A stretch of DNA of 64,000 nucleotides, from NCBI RefSeq assembly GCF_900323885.1, contig NZ_OOHJ01000022.1, positions 1,178,001 to 1,242,000 of the forward strand, given 5' to 3'. This DNA comes from [Actinomadura] parvosata subsp. kistnae. Its GTDB lineage: Bacteria > Actinomycetota > Actinomycetes > Streptosporangiales > Streptosporangiaceae. Shown here piece after piece: positions 8,283-16,847 of the stretch (position 1 is the stretch's first letter; the number at the start of each line of letters is the position of its first letter). Below the pieces are notes generated by a model that saw only the letters and a program-made list of their open reading frames with translations, had not been told where the DNA came from and made no database searches. Position numbers and translations under genes: made by a program.

Positions 8283-9617
8283 TCACACCCGGACCTTCGG
8301 TTTGATCTCCTCGAATTTTCGGGGGCCGATGCCTGTGACTTCGCGGAGCTGGTCGACTGTGGTGAAGCCGCCTCGGTTGGTGCGGAACTCGGTGATGCGT
8401 GCTGCCAGGACCTCCCCTACGCCCGGGAGCTGCTCCAACTGGTCGGTGGTCGCCGTGTTGAGGTCGAGCACCGTTGTGGCGGGGTCGGCGGCAGGGAGGG
8501 GCTGTTGAGGCTGCTGGCCAGCGGGGGCGCCCACGACGATTTGCTCGCCGTCGATCAGGCGTCTGGCCAGGTTCAGTGAGCCTGTTGAGGCGGTGCGGGA
8601 CACTCCTCCTGCGGCTGTGACCGCGTCCGCTACTCGGGAGCCTGTGGGGAGTCGGTAGACGCCTGGGTTGCGGATCTTGCCGGTGACGTGGATGGTGACC
8701 GCGGTGGTCGCCGAGGGTGGGGGTTTGGGGGTCGGGGCGATCTGAGTCATGGGGGTGGGGGGCGGCAGGGGCTGGGGTGAGGGCTTTGACTGCCAGAGGA
8801 AGAAGGCGGCCACGGCTGTCGCCAGCACGGCCACTGCGAGGAGGACGCGTAGGCCGGGCCTGCCTGGGTCGAGGGCTGCTGGGGCTTGTGAGGCGATGGC
8901 CTTGCGTAGCGCCTGGATAGGGGCAGGCAAGGGGGCGGCCGGTAGGGGGTCGTGCGGTGTTGTGGTTGGCCAGTGCTGAGCGGGCGGAGTGTCGCTTCGA
9001 TGCTGCGCCGCCGCTGATCGCTCGCCCGAGGGCCGGTTGGTGGGCGCATGCTCGTGCGGTGGCCACACGCTGCCTGGATGCTCGTGCGGTGGCCACACGC
9101 TGCCCGGATGCTCGTGCGGTGGCCACTCGCTGCTTGGGGGCTCGCTCAGGGGCTGCTCGCCTGAGGGTCGCTTGGTGGGTGAAGGCTCGCGTGGTGACCA
9201 GACGCTGTCTGGATGCTCGGCTGAGGGGTGCTCGTGTACTGAGTGCTCGTCCGGTGGCTGCTCGTGAAGCGGGCTCGCGTCCCAGGACTGCTCGCTGGGT
9301 GACTGTGGGGTTGAGGGCGGAGGTGCTGTGGGTTGGGGGTGGGGTGGGGGCGGGTCGGTGGTGATGTTGGCGTTGCTGTGGGGGATGACTGCGGCGGCGT
9401 TGCGGGGGTGTGGAGTTGGGGCGGGGTCTGTTTGGGACGCTTGTGCCTGGCCTTGCGTCTCCTGGGGCGGGTAGGGGTGCTTTGCCGGGCGTGGCGTGGT
9501 GCCCGTGCCCCACGGAGGGCGGCCGATGGTGCGGCGGGGGCGGCGGGCTGGAGCGGTGATCGAACGTAGCCGGGACTCGGCTATGGCGCGCTCTGCCGTG
9601 GGGTCGGGGGTTCGCAC
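8283..9617 (-). CDS. comEA: ComEA-like DNA-binding competence protein with long disordered N-terminus
   Basis: About 444 residues from the GTG at 9617 (VRTPDPTAERAIAESRLRSI), chosen because the upstream in-frame extension to 9836 is low-complexity His/Pro-rich sequence. No clear RBS is seen for either start. Order: disordered Pro/Glu/His-rich region (about 1-250) with three PPHEHPGSVW-type decapeptides; one TM segment (about 256-275, LRVLLAVAVLATAVAAFFLW); SLBB domain (about 302-360, VTIHVTGKIRNPGVY); two helix-hairpin-helix motifs (QLPGVGEVLAARI and VTGIGPRKF) at the end. ComEA binds double-stranded DNA outside the membrane and passes it to ComEC, encoded 1 bp downstream. Relatives have a much shorter N-terminus. 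Confidence 0.9.
   Translation of the reverse strand: MRTPDPTAERAIAESRLRSITAPARRPRRTIGRPPWGTGTTPRPAKHPYPPQETQGQAQASQTDPAPTPHPRNAAAVIPHSNANITTDPPPPHPQPTAPPPSTPQSPSEQSWDASPLHEQPPDEHSVHEHPSAEHPDSVWSPREPSPTKRPSGEQPLSEPPSSEWPPHEHPGSVWPPHEHPGSVWPPHEHAPTNRPSGERSAAAQHRSDTPPAQHWPTTTPHDPLPAAPLPAPIQALRKAIASQAPAALDPGRPGLRVLLAVAVLATAVAAFFLWQSKPSPQPLPPPTPMTQIAPTPKPPPSATTAVTIHVTGKIRNPGVYRLPTGSRVADAVTAAGGVSRTASTGSLNLARRLIDGEQIVVGAPAGQQPQQPLPAADPATTVLDLNTATTDQLEQLPGVGEVLAARITEFRTNRGGFTTVDQLREVTGIGPRKFEEIKPKVRV
9048..9137 (-). repeat. 30-bp tandem repeat inside comEA, three copies
   Basis: Three 30-bp units (9048-9077, 9078-9107, 9108-9137). On the plus strand each contains ATGCTCGTGCGGTGGCCAC; the first two differ by one base. 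They encode the decapeptide PPHEHPGSVW and variants. More degenerate relatives continue to about 9250. Confidence 0.9.
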
Positions 9618-10121
9618 GGCGACGAAAGTATGCGTGGCCGGGTCATGCAATGGGGCCGAGCGCGGTTCTGTGGATTGTGGGAGGGGGTCGGTGAGGCGCT
9701 GTGGAGTGTGGAAGGGAAATCGGTGGGTGGCTGGGGATGGTGGCGCTGGATTCGGTGTGTAGCTGGGATCGTGCGGTCGGATTCCGTGCGTGGCTGGATG
9801 GTGGGTGCCGGATGGCTGTGGATGGTGGCGCCACACTGGATGGACCGCTGGGGATGGTAGCGCTCGGTTCGGTGGGCGTGGCTGGGGATCGGAGCGCCGG
9901 ATTCGGGGAGCGGTCGGCGATCCGGGTGACGGGCTCGATAGGCGGTCGAGGATCCAGGTGACGGGCCCGCTGAACGGTCAGGGATCCAGGCGACAGGCCC
10001 GGTGAGCGGTCAGAGATCCAGGCGACGGGCCCGGTGAGCGATCGAGGACCGGAGCGCCGGATTCGGTGAGCGGTCGGGGCGGAGGGGAGAGGTGGTGTGG
10101 TGGGTGGGGAGGAGGAGGGTA
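9618..10121. other. Repeat-rich spacer between degV and comEA
   Basis: About 500 bp without a recognised gene, assuming comEA starts at 9617. The comEA-proximal half holds degenerate GGATGGTGGCG and GGATTCGGTG words. The degV-proximal half holds the 32-bp array at 9919-10046. A promoter for comEA-comEC could lie here but none was discerned. Confidence 0.6.
9919..10046. repeat. 32-bp tandem repeat, four copies
   Basis: Four contiguous 32-bp units (9919-9950, 9951-9982, 9983-10014, 10015-10046), each starting GATCC and containing GACGGGC or GACAGGC followed by a GCGGTC-like end. No unique spacers separate the copies, so this is a minisatellite, not CRISPR. Confidence 0.9.
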
Positions 10122-11195
10122 TTAGTGGTTTGCGGAGGTGACGGTTAGGCCGAGCATGCCGGGGCCTACGTGGGCGCCGATCACCGCGCCCACCTCGACC
10201 ACGCGGAGGTCTCTCAGGCCTGGAATCCGTTTGTGCAGGCGTTCCGCCAGTGCCTCGGCTCTAGAGCTGGCTGCCAGGTGTTGCACCGCTACGTCCACGA
10301 TTCGCTCTCCTGCGGTCTGGACGGCCAGGTCTTCCAGGCGGGCTATCGCGCGGGACGACGTGCGGACCTTCTCCAAAAGGGCGATGTGGCCGTCGGTCAG
10401 GTGCAGCAGGGGCTTGATCATGAGGGCGGAGCCGAAGAGGGAGGCGGCTGTGCCGATGCGGCCGCTGCGGCGGAGGTAGTCGAGGGTGTCCACGTAGAAG
10501 AGGGTGCGGGTGTCGCGCATGCTTCTTCTGGCGGCGGCGGCCACTTCCTCCTGGGAGGCGCCTGCCGCGGCGGCGTGGGCGGCGGCCAGGACCGGGTAGC
10601 CGAGGCCCATCGCGATCGAGCGGCTGTCGATCACCTCCACCGGGACGGGGGCGGTGCGGGCGGCGGTCAGGGCGGACTCGACGGTGCCTGACAGTTCGGC
10701 CGAGAGGTGGATCGAGACGATGGCCGTTGCGCCGGCTGCCGCGAGGTCGGCGTAGCAGGAGGCGAAGCGGGCCGGAGAAGGGCGGGAGGTGGTGGCGGAG
10801 ATGAGGTCGCCGGTGAAAGAGCCCTCGTCGATGGCGAATGAGCCCCCGTCGATGCTGATGGCTTCCCCGGATCCAGCACCTCCCCCGGGTCCGGACCCTC
10901 CCCCGGCTCCGGTCCCTTCCGCGCGATTGGGGGGCGTGGCAGGTGCCGTGGGTGCGAGGGGTCGGGGTTCGGCGGGGGTAGAGGTGGAGGCTGGTTCGGA
11001 GGGGTTCGTACCAGAGCGGGCGAAGCTGGAAGGGCCCTGGCTGGGGCTGAGGGCCGAGGTGCGGGCGGGTCGGCCGGAAGCAGGCACAGCCACCCGGGGG
11101 GCGTGGGCGATCACCTGTACGGGGACCACGGCCACGCCGGGCACCGTCCCCAAGTAAGCGGTTGAATCCGTAACAACGGCCACCAAAGGCGACAT
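10122..11195 (-). CDS. DegV-family fatty-acid-binding protein with an internal low-complexity insertion
   Basis: A 357-residue protein; DegV proteins are usually about 280. They bind a fatty acid and, in FakB, present it to a kinase. Visible family features: N-terminal VVTDSTAYL, HLSAELSGT, VIDSRSIAMGLGYP, and the C-terminal lobe start YLRRSGRIGTAASLFG with KPLL. Residues of about 36-112, between VPVQVI and the ISIDGGSFAIDEG strand, are Ser/Pro/Gly/Thr-rich low complexity with no counterpart in typical members, so this looks like an in-frame insertion. The start is 13 bp after the hutI stop, suggesting co-transcription. DegV upstream of comEA-comEC is a recurrent actinobacterial order (from memory). 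Confidence 0.9.
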   Translation of the reverse strand: MSPLVAVVTDSTAYLGTVPGVAVVPVQVIAHAPRVAVPASGRPARTSALSPSQGPSSFARSGTNPSEPASTSTPAEPRPLAPTAPATPPNRAEGTGAGGGSGPGGGAGSGEAISIDGGSFAIDEGSFTGDLISATTSRPSPARFASCYADLAAAGATAIVSIHLSAELSGTVESALTAARTAPVPVEVIDSRSIAMGLGYPVLAAAHAAAAGASQEEVAAAARRSMRDTRTLFYVDTLDYLRRSGRIGTAASLFGSALMIKPLLHLTDGHIALLEKVRTSSRAIARLEDLAVQTAGERIVDVAVQHLAASSRAEALAERLHKRIPGLRDLRVVEVGAVIGAHVGPGMLGLTVTSANH

Positions 11196-11208
11196 ACCCC
11201 GAGATTAG

Positions 11209-12435
11209 CTACTGAACGGGTGTCCCACCCCGCCACACCCGGCGCGGCTTCAGCCCGAAGGACCAGGCGAAGGCGCCCTCGTGGTCGGCGTCCCACTGGA
11301 CGATGTCGGCCAGGCGGCCGGGGGCGAGCACGCCGCGGTCGGGGGCGCCGAGGACGGTGGCGCCGCCGAGGGTGGCCGCGCGCAGCGCGTCGTTGACGCT
11401 CATGCCGAACGCCGACACCGCCATGGCGATGACCAGCGACATCGAGGTGATGCCGCAGTAGCCGGGGTTGTGGTCGCTGCCGAGGGCGATCTGCACGCCG
11501 TGCTTGATCATCTGGCGGACCGGCGGGAGGTGGCCGCGCTGGAGGGCCGTGGCGGGGCAGACGACGGCGGGGACGCCGTAGCGGGACATGATCGCGATGT
11601 CCTCGTCGGACATGTGGTGCAGGCCGTCGGCCGAGGCGCAGCCGAGCTCGGCGGCGAGCTGGACGGCGCCGCGCCGGCTGTACTGGCCGGCGTGGATGCG
11701 CGGCAGCAGGCCGACGTTGCGGCCCGAGGCGAGCACCCAGCGGGACTCCTCGGTGGTGAAGTGCCCCTCGTCGCAGTAGACGTCGACGCTGTCGGCACCG
11801 GCGGCGGCCGCGTCGGCGCACCAGGCGCCCACGGCCTCGACGTACTCGCGCTGCCTGCCGAAGTATTCGGGCGGCACGACGTGCGCGGCCAGGAACGTGA
11901 CGTGCACCCGCGGCATCATCGGCTCCTTCTCCAGCTCGCGCAGGAGCCGCACGTCGGCGAGCTCGCCGTCGCGGGTGAGGTGGTAGCCGGTCTTGGCCTC
12001 GACGGTGGTGGTGCCGCTGAGCAGCCAGCCGCGCAGCCGCTCGCGCACGCCGTTGCACAGTGTCCAGGGGTCGGTGCCGCGGGTCACGGTGACGGTGGAG
12101 CCCACGCCGCCGCCCGCCGCGGTGATCGAGGCGGAGGTGGAGCCGCCGGTGCGGATGGCCAGCTCGGCGTAGCGGTTGCCGGCGTAGACGGGGTGCGTGT
12201 GGGCGTCGATGAGGCCGGGCGTGACGAGGGCGCCGCCGAGGTTTTCGACGTGGTCGACGTCGACGATGTCGTCGACGACACCGGGGACGCTCTGCGGCAG
12301 GTCGGGGGCGCGGCCGACCCAGGCGATGCGGTCGTTGTGCACCAGGATGGCGGCGTTGCTGAGGACTTCGTTGCCGGTCCACAGGCGGCCGATGTTGGTG
12401 AGGAGTCGGACGGTCACCGCATCACCACCCAGCAT
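11209..12435 (-). CDS. hutI: Imidazolonepropionase (histidine degradation)
   Basis: Hydrolyses 4-imidazolone-5-propanoate to N-formimidoyl-L-glutamate, the third step of histidine catabolism. An amidohydrolase of about 408 residues. Visible features: metal ligands in DAHTHPVYAGNR, the substrate loop GGSTSASITAAGGGVGST, EAKTGYHLT, RIHAGQYS, and SDHNPGYC near the C-terminus. The ATG at 12435 follows a GGGGGG tract; GTG at 12417 (followed by TVRLLTNIG) or at 12447 are alternatives. The other hut genes are not in the window. It lies directly upstream of degV. Confidence 0.92.
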   Translation of the reverse strand: MLGGDAVTVRLLTNIGRLWTGNEVLSNAAILVHNDRIAWVGRAPDLPQSVPGVVDDIVDVDHVENLGGALVTPGLIDAHTHPVYAGNRYAELAIRTGGSTSASITAAGGGVGSTVTVTRGTDPWTLCNGVRERLRGWLLSGTTTVEAKTGYHLTRDGELADVRLLRELEKEPMMPRVHVTFLAAHVVPPEYFGRQREYVEAVGAWCADAAAAGADSVDVYCDEGHFTTEESRWVLASGRNVGLLPRIHAGQYSRRGAVQLAAELGCASADGLHHMSDEDIAIMSRYGVPAVVCPATALQRGHLPPVRQMIKHGVQIALGSDHNPGYCGITSMSLVIAMAVSAFGMSVNDALRAATLGGATVLGAPDRGVLAPGRLADIVQWDADHEGAFAWSFGLKPRRVWRGGTPVQ

Positions 12436-12745
12436 GACCCCCCGCACGAGCGCGCAGCCCAGCGCACGGCCTGTGCCGCGCCCACTGAGTCCGCTCCGGG
12501 TCCGGACGACATGGGGGGTCTCCTGCTCTTCCGCATCGACTTGTGCGGTGACCGTATCGCCGGACTCATGATCCGGCGATTTCAGTTCAGTTACGTTATT
12601 TCACATGTTGGGCTGCTGTACAGGGTTATTCGGAAGAAAGACCATTCATCCCAACCATCACGCAGCCCTGTCCTGTCCCCACGGCTCCCGCTGACGACGT
12701 AGACACCCTCGTCCATCATCCGAAACCTAGAACCCAAACCCAAAA

Positions 12746-12766
12746 CCAGACCAACGTTAGGTCTGG
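12746..12766. promoter_or_regulatory. Perfect 7-bp inverted repeat
   Basis: CCAGACC, seven bases AACGTTA, then GGTCTGG. The loop contains the palindrome AACGTT, so the whole site is symmetric. It could be an operator or a small hairpin; no partner is identified. Confidence 0.45.
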
Positions 12767-12851
12767 CCAATCCTAGCAATCCCAGGGTTCGGGGACCACT
12801 GCCGCTTTTGGGGGAGTGTGTACGCTTTCCGGGGACGAAGCCCCACGACGA

Positions 12852-12880
12852 AGTGGCCCGGCCACGACGGCCAGGCCACT
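12852..12880 (-). terminator. Hairpin downstream of hflX
   Basis: AGTGGCCCGGCC, a 5-base loop and GGCCAGGCCACT form a 12-bp stem with one mismatch, 19 bp beyond the hflX stop. There is no strong T tract, as is common for actinomycete terminators. Confidence 0.6.
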
Positions 12881-12898
12881 CCGTACAGACAGGACGGG

Positions 12899-14320
12899 CT
12901 AGGAGACCCGCTCCACCGGCTTGCCCACCCGCAGCAGCTCCTGCGACAGGCTGGGCAGCACCCGGGCGTGCAGGATCGTCCCGTCCTCCACGTGGTCCAC
13001 CGAGAGCACCTCGCCCTCCTTGTGGGCCCGCGAGATCAGGTCGCCCCGCTCGTACGGCACCAGCAGGTGCACCTCGTGGTCGAGCCGCGGCAGCCGCTCC
13101 TCGATGAGCTGCATCAGGGCGGGGATGCCCGCGCCCGTGCGGGCCGAGACCACGATGCTGTCGCGCTCGCGCCTGGCGATGCGGTCGAGCACCTCCTGGT
13201 CGGCCGCGTCGGCCTTGTTGATCACGACGATCTCGGGGATGTCGGAGGCGCCGTCGATGTCGGCGAACACCTCGCGCACGGCCGCGAGCTGCCCCTCGGG
13301 GTCGGGGTGCGAGCCGTCGACCACGTGCAGGATCAGGTCGGCGTCGGCGACCTCCTCCAGCGTGGAGCGGAACGCCTCGACGAGCTGGTGCGGCAGGTGC
13401 CGGACGAAGCCGACGGTGTCGGCGATCGTGAACAGCCTGCCCTCCGGCGTGCGCGCGCGGCGCACGGTCGGGTCGAGGGTGGCGAACAGCGCGTCCTCGA
13501 CCAGCACGCCCGCGCCGGTGACGCGGTTGAGCAGGGAGGACTTGCCGGCGTTGGTGTAGCCGGCGATGGCCACGGCGGGCACCTCGCGGCGCTGGCGCCG
13601 GTGGCGCATGGTCTCGCGCGAGGTGGACATGCCGCTGATCTGGCGGCGCAGCTTGGACATGCGCTCGCGGATGCGGCGCCGATCCAGCTCGATCTTGGTC
13701 TCACCGGGGCCGCGGCCGCCGATGCCGACGCCGCCCGCGGCGCGTCCGCCGACCTGCCGGGACAGGTTGCCACCCCAGCCGCGCAGGCGCGGCAGCAGGT
13801 AGGACAGCTGCGCGAGCTCGACCTGGGCCTTGCCCTCGCGGCTCTTGGCGTGCTGGGCGAAGATGTCGAGGATCAGCGCGGTGCGGTCGATGACCTTGAC
13901 CTTGACGATGTCTTCGAGCTGGCGGAGCTGGCCGGGGGTCAGCTCACCGTCGCAGATCACGGTGTCGGCGCCGCTGGACTCGACGACGTCGCGCAGCTCG
14001 AGGGCCTTGCCCGAGCCGATGTACGTGGCCGGATCGGGCTTCTGGCGACGCTGGATGAGCCCGTCGAGCACCTGGGACCCGGCCGTCTCGGCCAGGAGCT
14101 TGAGCTCGAGCAGGGAGTTGTCGGCGTCTTCCGCGGTGCCGGAGGTCCAGACGCCGACGAGGACGACCCGTTCGAGCCGCAGCTGCCGGTACTCGACCTC
14201 GGAGACATCTTGGAGTTCGGTGGAGAGGCCCGCCACGCGGCGCAGCGCCTGGCGATCCTCGAGGTCCATGTCGCCGGTCTCGAACGCGTCGAGCTCGGAG
14301 TATTCGTGCATACGTGTCAT
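12899..14320 (-). CDS. hflX: GTPase HflX
   Basis: Ribosome-associated GTPase that acts on the 50S subunit and rescues or recycles stalled ribosomes. About 473 residues from the ATG at 14320 (MTRMHEYSELDAF); an in-frame ATG at 14371 gives 490 but adds sequence that looks like upstream DNA. The HflX N-terminal domain runs to GGNLSRQVGGRAAGGVGIGG and the characteristic GRGPGETKIELDRRRI linker. The G domain has GYTNAGKSS (G1), a Thr in ATLDPT (G2), DTVGF (G3), NKAD (G4) and SART (G5). Monocistronic by context, with a candidate terminator behind it. Confidence 0.95.
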   Translation of the reverse strand: MTRMHEYSELDAFETGDMDLEDRQALRRVAGLSTELQDVSEVEYRQLRLERVVLVGVWTSGTAEDADNSLLELKLLAETAGSQVLDGLIQRRQKPDPATYIGSGKALELRDVVESSGADTVICDGELTPGQLRQLEDIVKVKVIDRTALILDIFAQHAKSREGKAQVELAQLSYLLPRLRGWGGNLSRQVGGRAAGGVGIGGRGPGETKIELDRRRIRERMSKLRRQISGMSTSRETMRHRRQRREVPAVAIAGYTNAGKSSLLNRVTGAGVLVEDALFATLDPTVRRARTPEGRLFTIADTVGFVRHLPHQLVEAFRSTLEEVADADLILHVVDGSHPDPEGQLAAVREVFADIDGASDIPEIVVINKADAADQEVLDRIARRERDSIVVSARTGAGIPALMQLIEERLPRLDHEVHLLVPYERGDLISRAHKEGEVLSVDHVEDGTILHARVLPSLSQELLRVGKPVERVS

Positions 14321-14419
14321 CTCTATTAGGGAACGTCTGGACACCTCAGTGTCTTCCCACGATGGTGGCACGACATCCGCGACGCAATCACCTGGTTATC
14401 CAGGTGGCTCCACACTCTG

Positions 14420-15115
14420 TCAAGCGGGCTTGACGGTGATGTCTCCGGAACCCGCGGTGAGCGTGAGCTTGTGGGCCGACGCGGTGTCCTTCTTGACGGT
14501 CACCTCGGCGTCGCCGGAGCCCACGTCGGTCTTCACGTCGTAGGCGCCGTCGGGGACGTTGAGCACGATGTCGCCCGATCCGGTCTTCAGCTCGGCGGCG
14601 TCGGGCGCGGAGACGTACGTGAGCTCGATGTTGCCCGAGCCGGCGTCGGCGCGCACCTTCTTGCCCCCGAGCCCGGCGGCGTCCAGGTCGCCGGAGCCGA
14701 CGTGCGCGTCGATCTCGCCGGTGAGGTCCCTGAGGGTGAGGTTGCCGGAGCCGGCGTCGAGGTCGACGGGGAGCCCCTTGGGGATCTCGATCTTGTAGTC
14801 AACGCTGCAGCTGCCCCAGTTCGACGGGCAGCCGTAGGTGACGAACAGCGCCTCGCCCTCGACCTTGTGCTCCGGCTTGGGCTTGTTGGAGTCGCCGCGC
14901 CAGTGCAGGGTCTCGGTGACGCGTACGGCGGTGCCGTCGGTCTCGGTGATCACGGCCTCGCCCGCGTTGCTCTTGAGCTGGAGCTTGGTGACCTTGTCCG
15001 TCACCTGGTACGAGGTCGACTCCTCGTTGGAGGGGCCGGCGATGTCGGAGAGGCCGCACCCCGTCAGCAGTGCGGCGGCGGCGAGCAGCCCGCCCGCGAT
15101 CGCGATCGTCTTCAT
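14420..15115 (-). CDS. DUF4097-like beta-helical lipoprotein
   Basis: A 231-residue protein with a lipoprotein signal (MKTIAIAGGLLAAAALLTGCG; Cys in LTGC). Short beta-strand repeats follow, with recurring GSGN/GSGD turns (DAGSGNLTLRDLTG, HVGSGDLDAAG, DAGSGNIELTY, KTGSGDIVLN, DVGSGDAEVTV, TAGSGDITV), typical of DUF4097/putative auto-transporter adhesin head domains. It is probably anchored on the outer face of the membrane; function unknown. ATG preceded by CAGGA at suitable spacing. Confidence 0.85.
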   Translation of the reverse strand: MKTIAIAGGLLAAAALLTGCGLSDIAGPSNEESTSYQVTDKVTKLQLKSNAGEAVITETDGTAVRVTETLHWRGDSNKPKPEHKVEGEALFVTYGCPSNWGSCSVDYKIEIPKGLPVDLDAGSGNLTLRDLTGEIDAHVGSGDLDAAGLGGKKVRADAGSGNIELTYVSAPDAAELKTGSGDIVLNVPDGAYDVKTDVGSGDAEVTVKKDTASAHKLTLTAGSGDITVKPA

Positions 15116-15231
15116 GAGGGCATCCTGGCGCCGGATGGGGTGCGCCCGTATCGGGGATCCCCCGGGGGGAACCCCAACCTTTGACCCCCGGACATCAGGG
15201 GAGTAATTTCACTTCCACCATCCAGAACTCG

Positions 15232-15250
15232 TTTTCCGCAGAATGGAAAA
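15232..15250 (+). promoter_or_regulatory. Palindrome in the aceB leader, candidate IclR operator
   Basis: TTTTCC, 7 bases, GGAAAA: perfect 6-bp arms ending 12 bp before the aceB ATG. IclR-family regulators bind such TTCC/GGAA palindromes, and an iclR gene ends this operon, so autoregulation of the glyoxylate operon is plausible (inference). Confidence 0.5.
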
Positions 15251-15262
15251 GAAAGAGGTCCC

Positions 15263-16840
15263 ATGGAGATCACCGGCCCGATGCTCGACCGGTTCGACGA
15301 GATCCTCACGCCGGAGGCGCTCGATTTCGTGGCGGCTCTCCAGCGGGAGTTCGGCGCCAGGCGGCTGGAGCTGCTGGAGGCCCGCCAGGCGCGCCAGGCG
15401 GAGCTGTCGGCGGGCGGCATGCTCGACTTCCTGCCCGAGACCAAGGAGATCAGGGAGGGCGACTGGCAGGTCGCTCCCCCGGCGCCCGGCCTGGAGGACC
15501 GCCGCGTCGAGATCACCGGCCCCGTCGACAAGAAGATGACCATCAACGCGCTCAACTCGGGCGCCAAGGTGTGGCTGGCGGACTTCGAGGACGCCAACTC
15601 GCCGCTGTGGGAGAACTGCGTGGCCGGCCACCTCAACCTGCGTGACGCGCTCGACCGCACGATCGACTTCGAGACCGGCGGCAAGGCGTACGCGCTCAGG
15701 CCCGACGCCGAGCTGGCCACCGTCGTGGTGCGCCCGCGCGGCTGGCACCTGGACGAGAAGCACGCCCAGGTCGACGGGCGCCCCGTCTCTGGCTCGCTGT
15801 TCGACTTCGGGCTCTACTTCTTCCACTGCGCGCAGCGGCAGATCGACAAGGGCAAGGGCCCGTACTTCTACCTGCCCAAGATCGAGTCGCACCTGGAGGC
15901 GCGGCTCTGGAACGACGTGTTCACCCGGGCCCAGCAGTTGCTCGGCATCCCGCACGGCACGATCAGGGCCACGGTGCTCATCGAGACGTACCCGGCGGCG
16001 TTCGAGATGGAGGAGATCCTCTACGAGCTGCGCGAGCACTCGGCGGGCCTGAACGCGGGCCGCTGGGACTACCTGTTCAGCGTGATCAAGAAGTTCCGCA
16101 CGCGGGGCCGCGAGTTCCTGCTGCCCGAGCGGAACGCGGTGACGATGACGGCCCCGTTCATGCGCGCGTACACCGAGCTGCTGGTGCGCACCTGCCACAA
16201 GCGGGGCGCGCACGCCATCGGCGGGATGGCGGCGTTCATCCCCTCGCGCCGGGACCCCGAGGTCAACGCCGTGGCGCTGGAGAAGGTGCGGGCGGACAAG
16301 ACGCGCGAGTCGGGCGACGGGTTCGACGGGTCGTGGGTGGCGCACCCGGACCTGGTGCCGGTCTGCCGCGAGGTGTTCGACGGCGTGCTCGGCTCGCGGC
16401 CCAACCAGCTCGACCGGCTGCGCGAGGACGTCAGCGTCTCGGCCGCCGACCTGCTGGCCGTCTCCGAGACGCCGGGCGACATCACCGAGGCGGGGCTGCG
16501 CAACAACGTGGACGTGGCGCTGCGTTACCTGGCCGCCTGGATGGGCGGGCTGGGCGCGGTGGCCATCCACAACCTCATGGAGGACGCCGCCACCGCCGAG
16601 ATCTCCCGCTCGCAGATCTGGCAGTGGATCCACAACGACATCACGCTCGCCGACACCGGCCACCAGGTGACGAAGGAGCTGGTCGAGCGGATCATCACCG
16701 AGGAGCTGGCCAAGATCGCCATGGAGCCCGGCTACGACGAGAAGCTGTTCGGCCAGGCGACCGCGCTGTTCAAGGAAGTGGCGCTGGACGACGACTTCGC
16801 CGAGTTCCTGACCCTTCCCGCCTACGCGAGAATGCCGTAA
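15263..16840 (+). CDS. aceB: Malate synthase A
   Basis: Condenses glyoxylate with acetyl-CoA to malate. A 525-residue protein of the usual isoform A length. Conserved stretches include KMTINALNSGAKVWLADFED, VVRPRGWHLDEKH (catalytic Arg), LPKIESHLEARLWNDVF, ATVLIETYPAAFEMEEIL (metal Glu) and GRWDYLFSVIKKF. The RBS AAGAGG precedes the ATG by 6 bp. First gene of aceB-glcD-glcE-glcF-iclR, so it consumes the glyoxylate made by the downstream glycolate oxidase. The GGAAAA arm of an upstream palindrome lies within the leader. Confidence 0.97.
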   Translation: MEITGPMLDRFDEILTPEALDFVAALQREFGARRLELLEARQARQAELSAGGMLDFLPETKEIREGDWQVAPPAPGLEDRRVEITGPVDKKMTINALNSGAKVWLADFEDANSPLWENCVAGHLNLRDALDRTIDFETGGKAYALRPDAELATVVVRPRGWHLDEKHAQVDGRPVSGSLFDFGLYFFHCAQRQIDKGKGPYFYLPKIESHLEARLWNDVFTRAQQLLGIPHGTIRATVLIETYPAAFEMEEILYELREHSAGLNAGRWDYLFSVIKKFRTRGREFLLPERNAVTMTAPFMRAYTELLVRTCHKRGAHAIGGMAAFIPSRRDPEVNAVALEKVRADKTRESGDGFDGSWVAHPDLVPVCREVFDGVLGSRPNQLDRLREDVSVSAADLLAVSETPGDITEAGLRNNVDVALRYLAAWMGGLGAVAIHNLMEDAATAEISRSQIWQWIHNDITLADTGHQVTKELVERIITEELAKIAMEPGYDEKLFGQATALFKEVALDDDFAEFLTLPAYARMP

Positions 16841-16847
16841 ATATCTG

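Larger units (their letters stand above)
12436..12898. other. Intergenic region between hflX and hutI
   Basis: About 460 bp with no recognised gene. It holds an hflX-side hairpin (12852-12880) and a smaller perfect hairpin (12746-12766). The stretch around 12580-12640, with ATTTCAGTTCAGTTACG, is comparatively A+T-rich and is the best place for the hutI promoter. Confidence 0.6.

Noticed and set aside
9618..9836. N-terminal extension of ComEA to the GTG at 9836
   Set aside because: The added residues are His/Pro low complexity from repeat-like DNA, while a plausible N-terminus starts at 9617.
9919..10046. Regular 32-bp repeats as a possible CRISPR array
   Set aside because: The copies are contiguous with no unique spacers, and no cas gene is nearby.
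12591..12779. A 62-codon minus-strand frame between hutI and hflX
   Set aside because: No RBS, no family pattern and composition of non-coding DNA.
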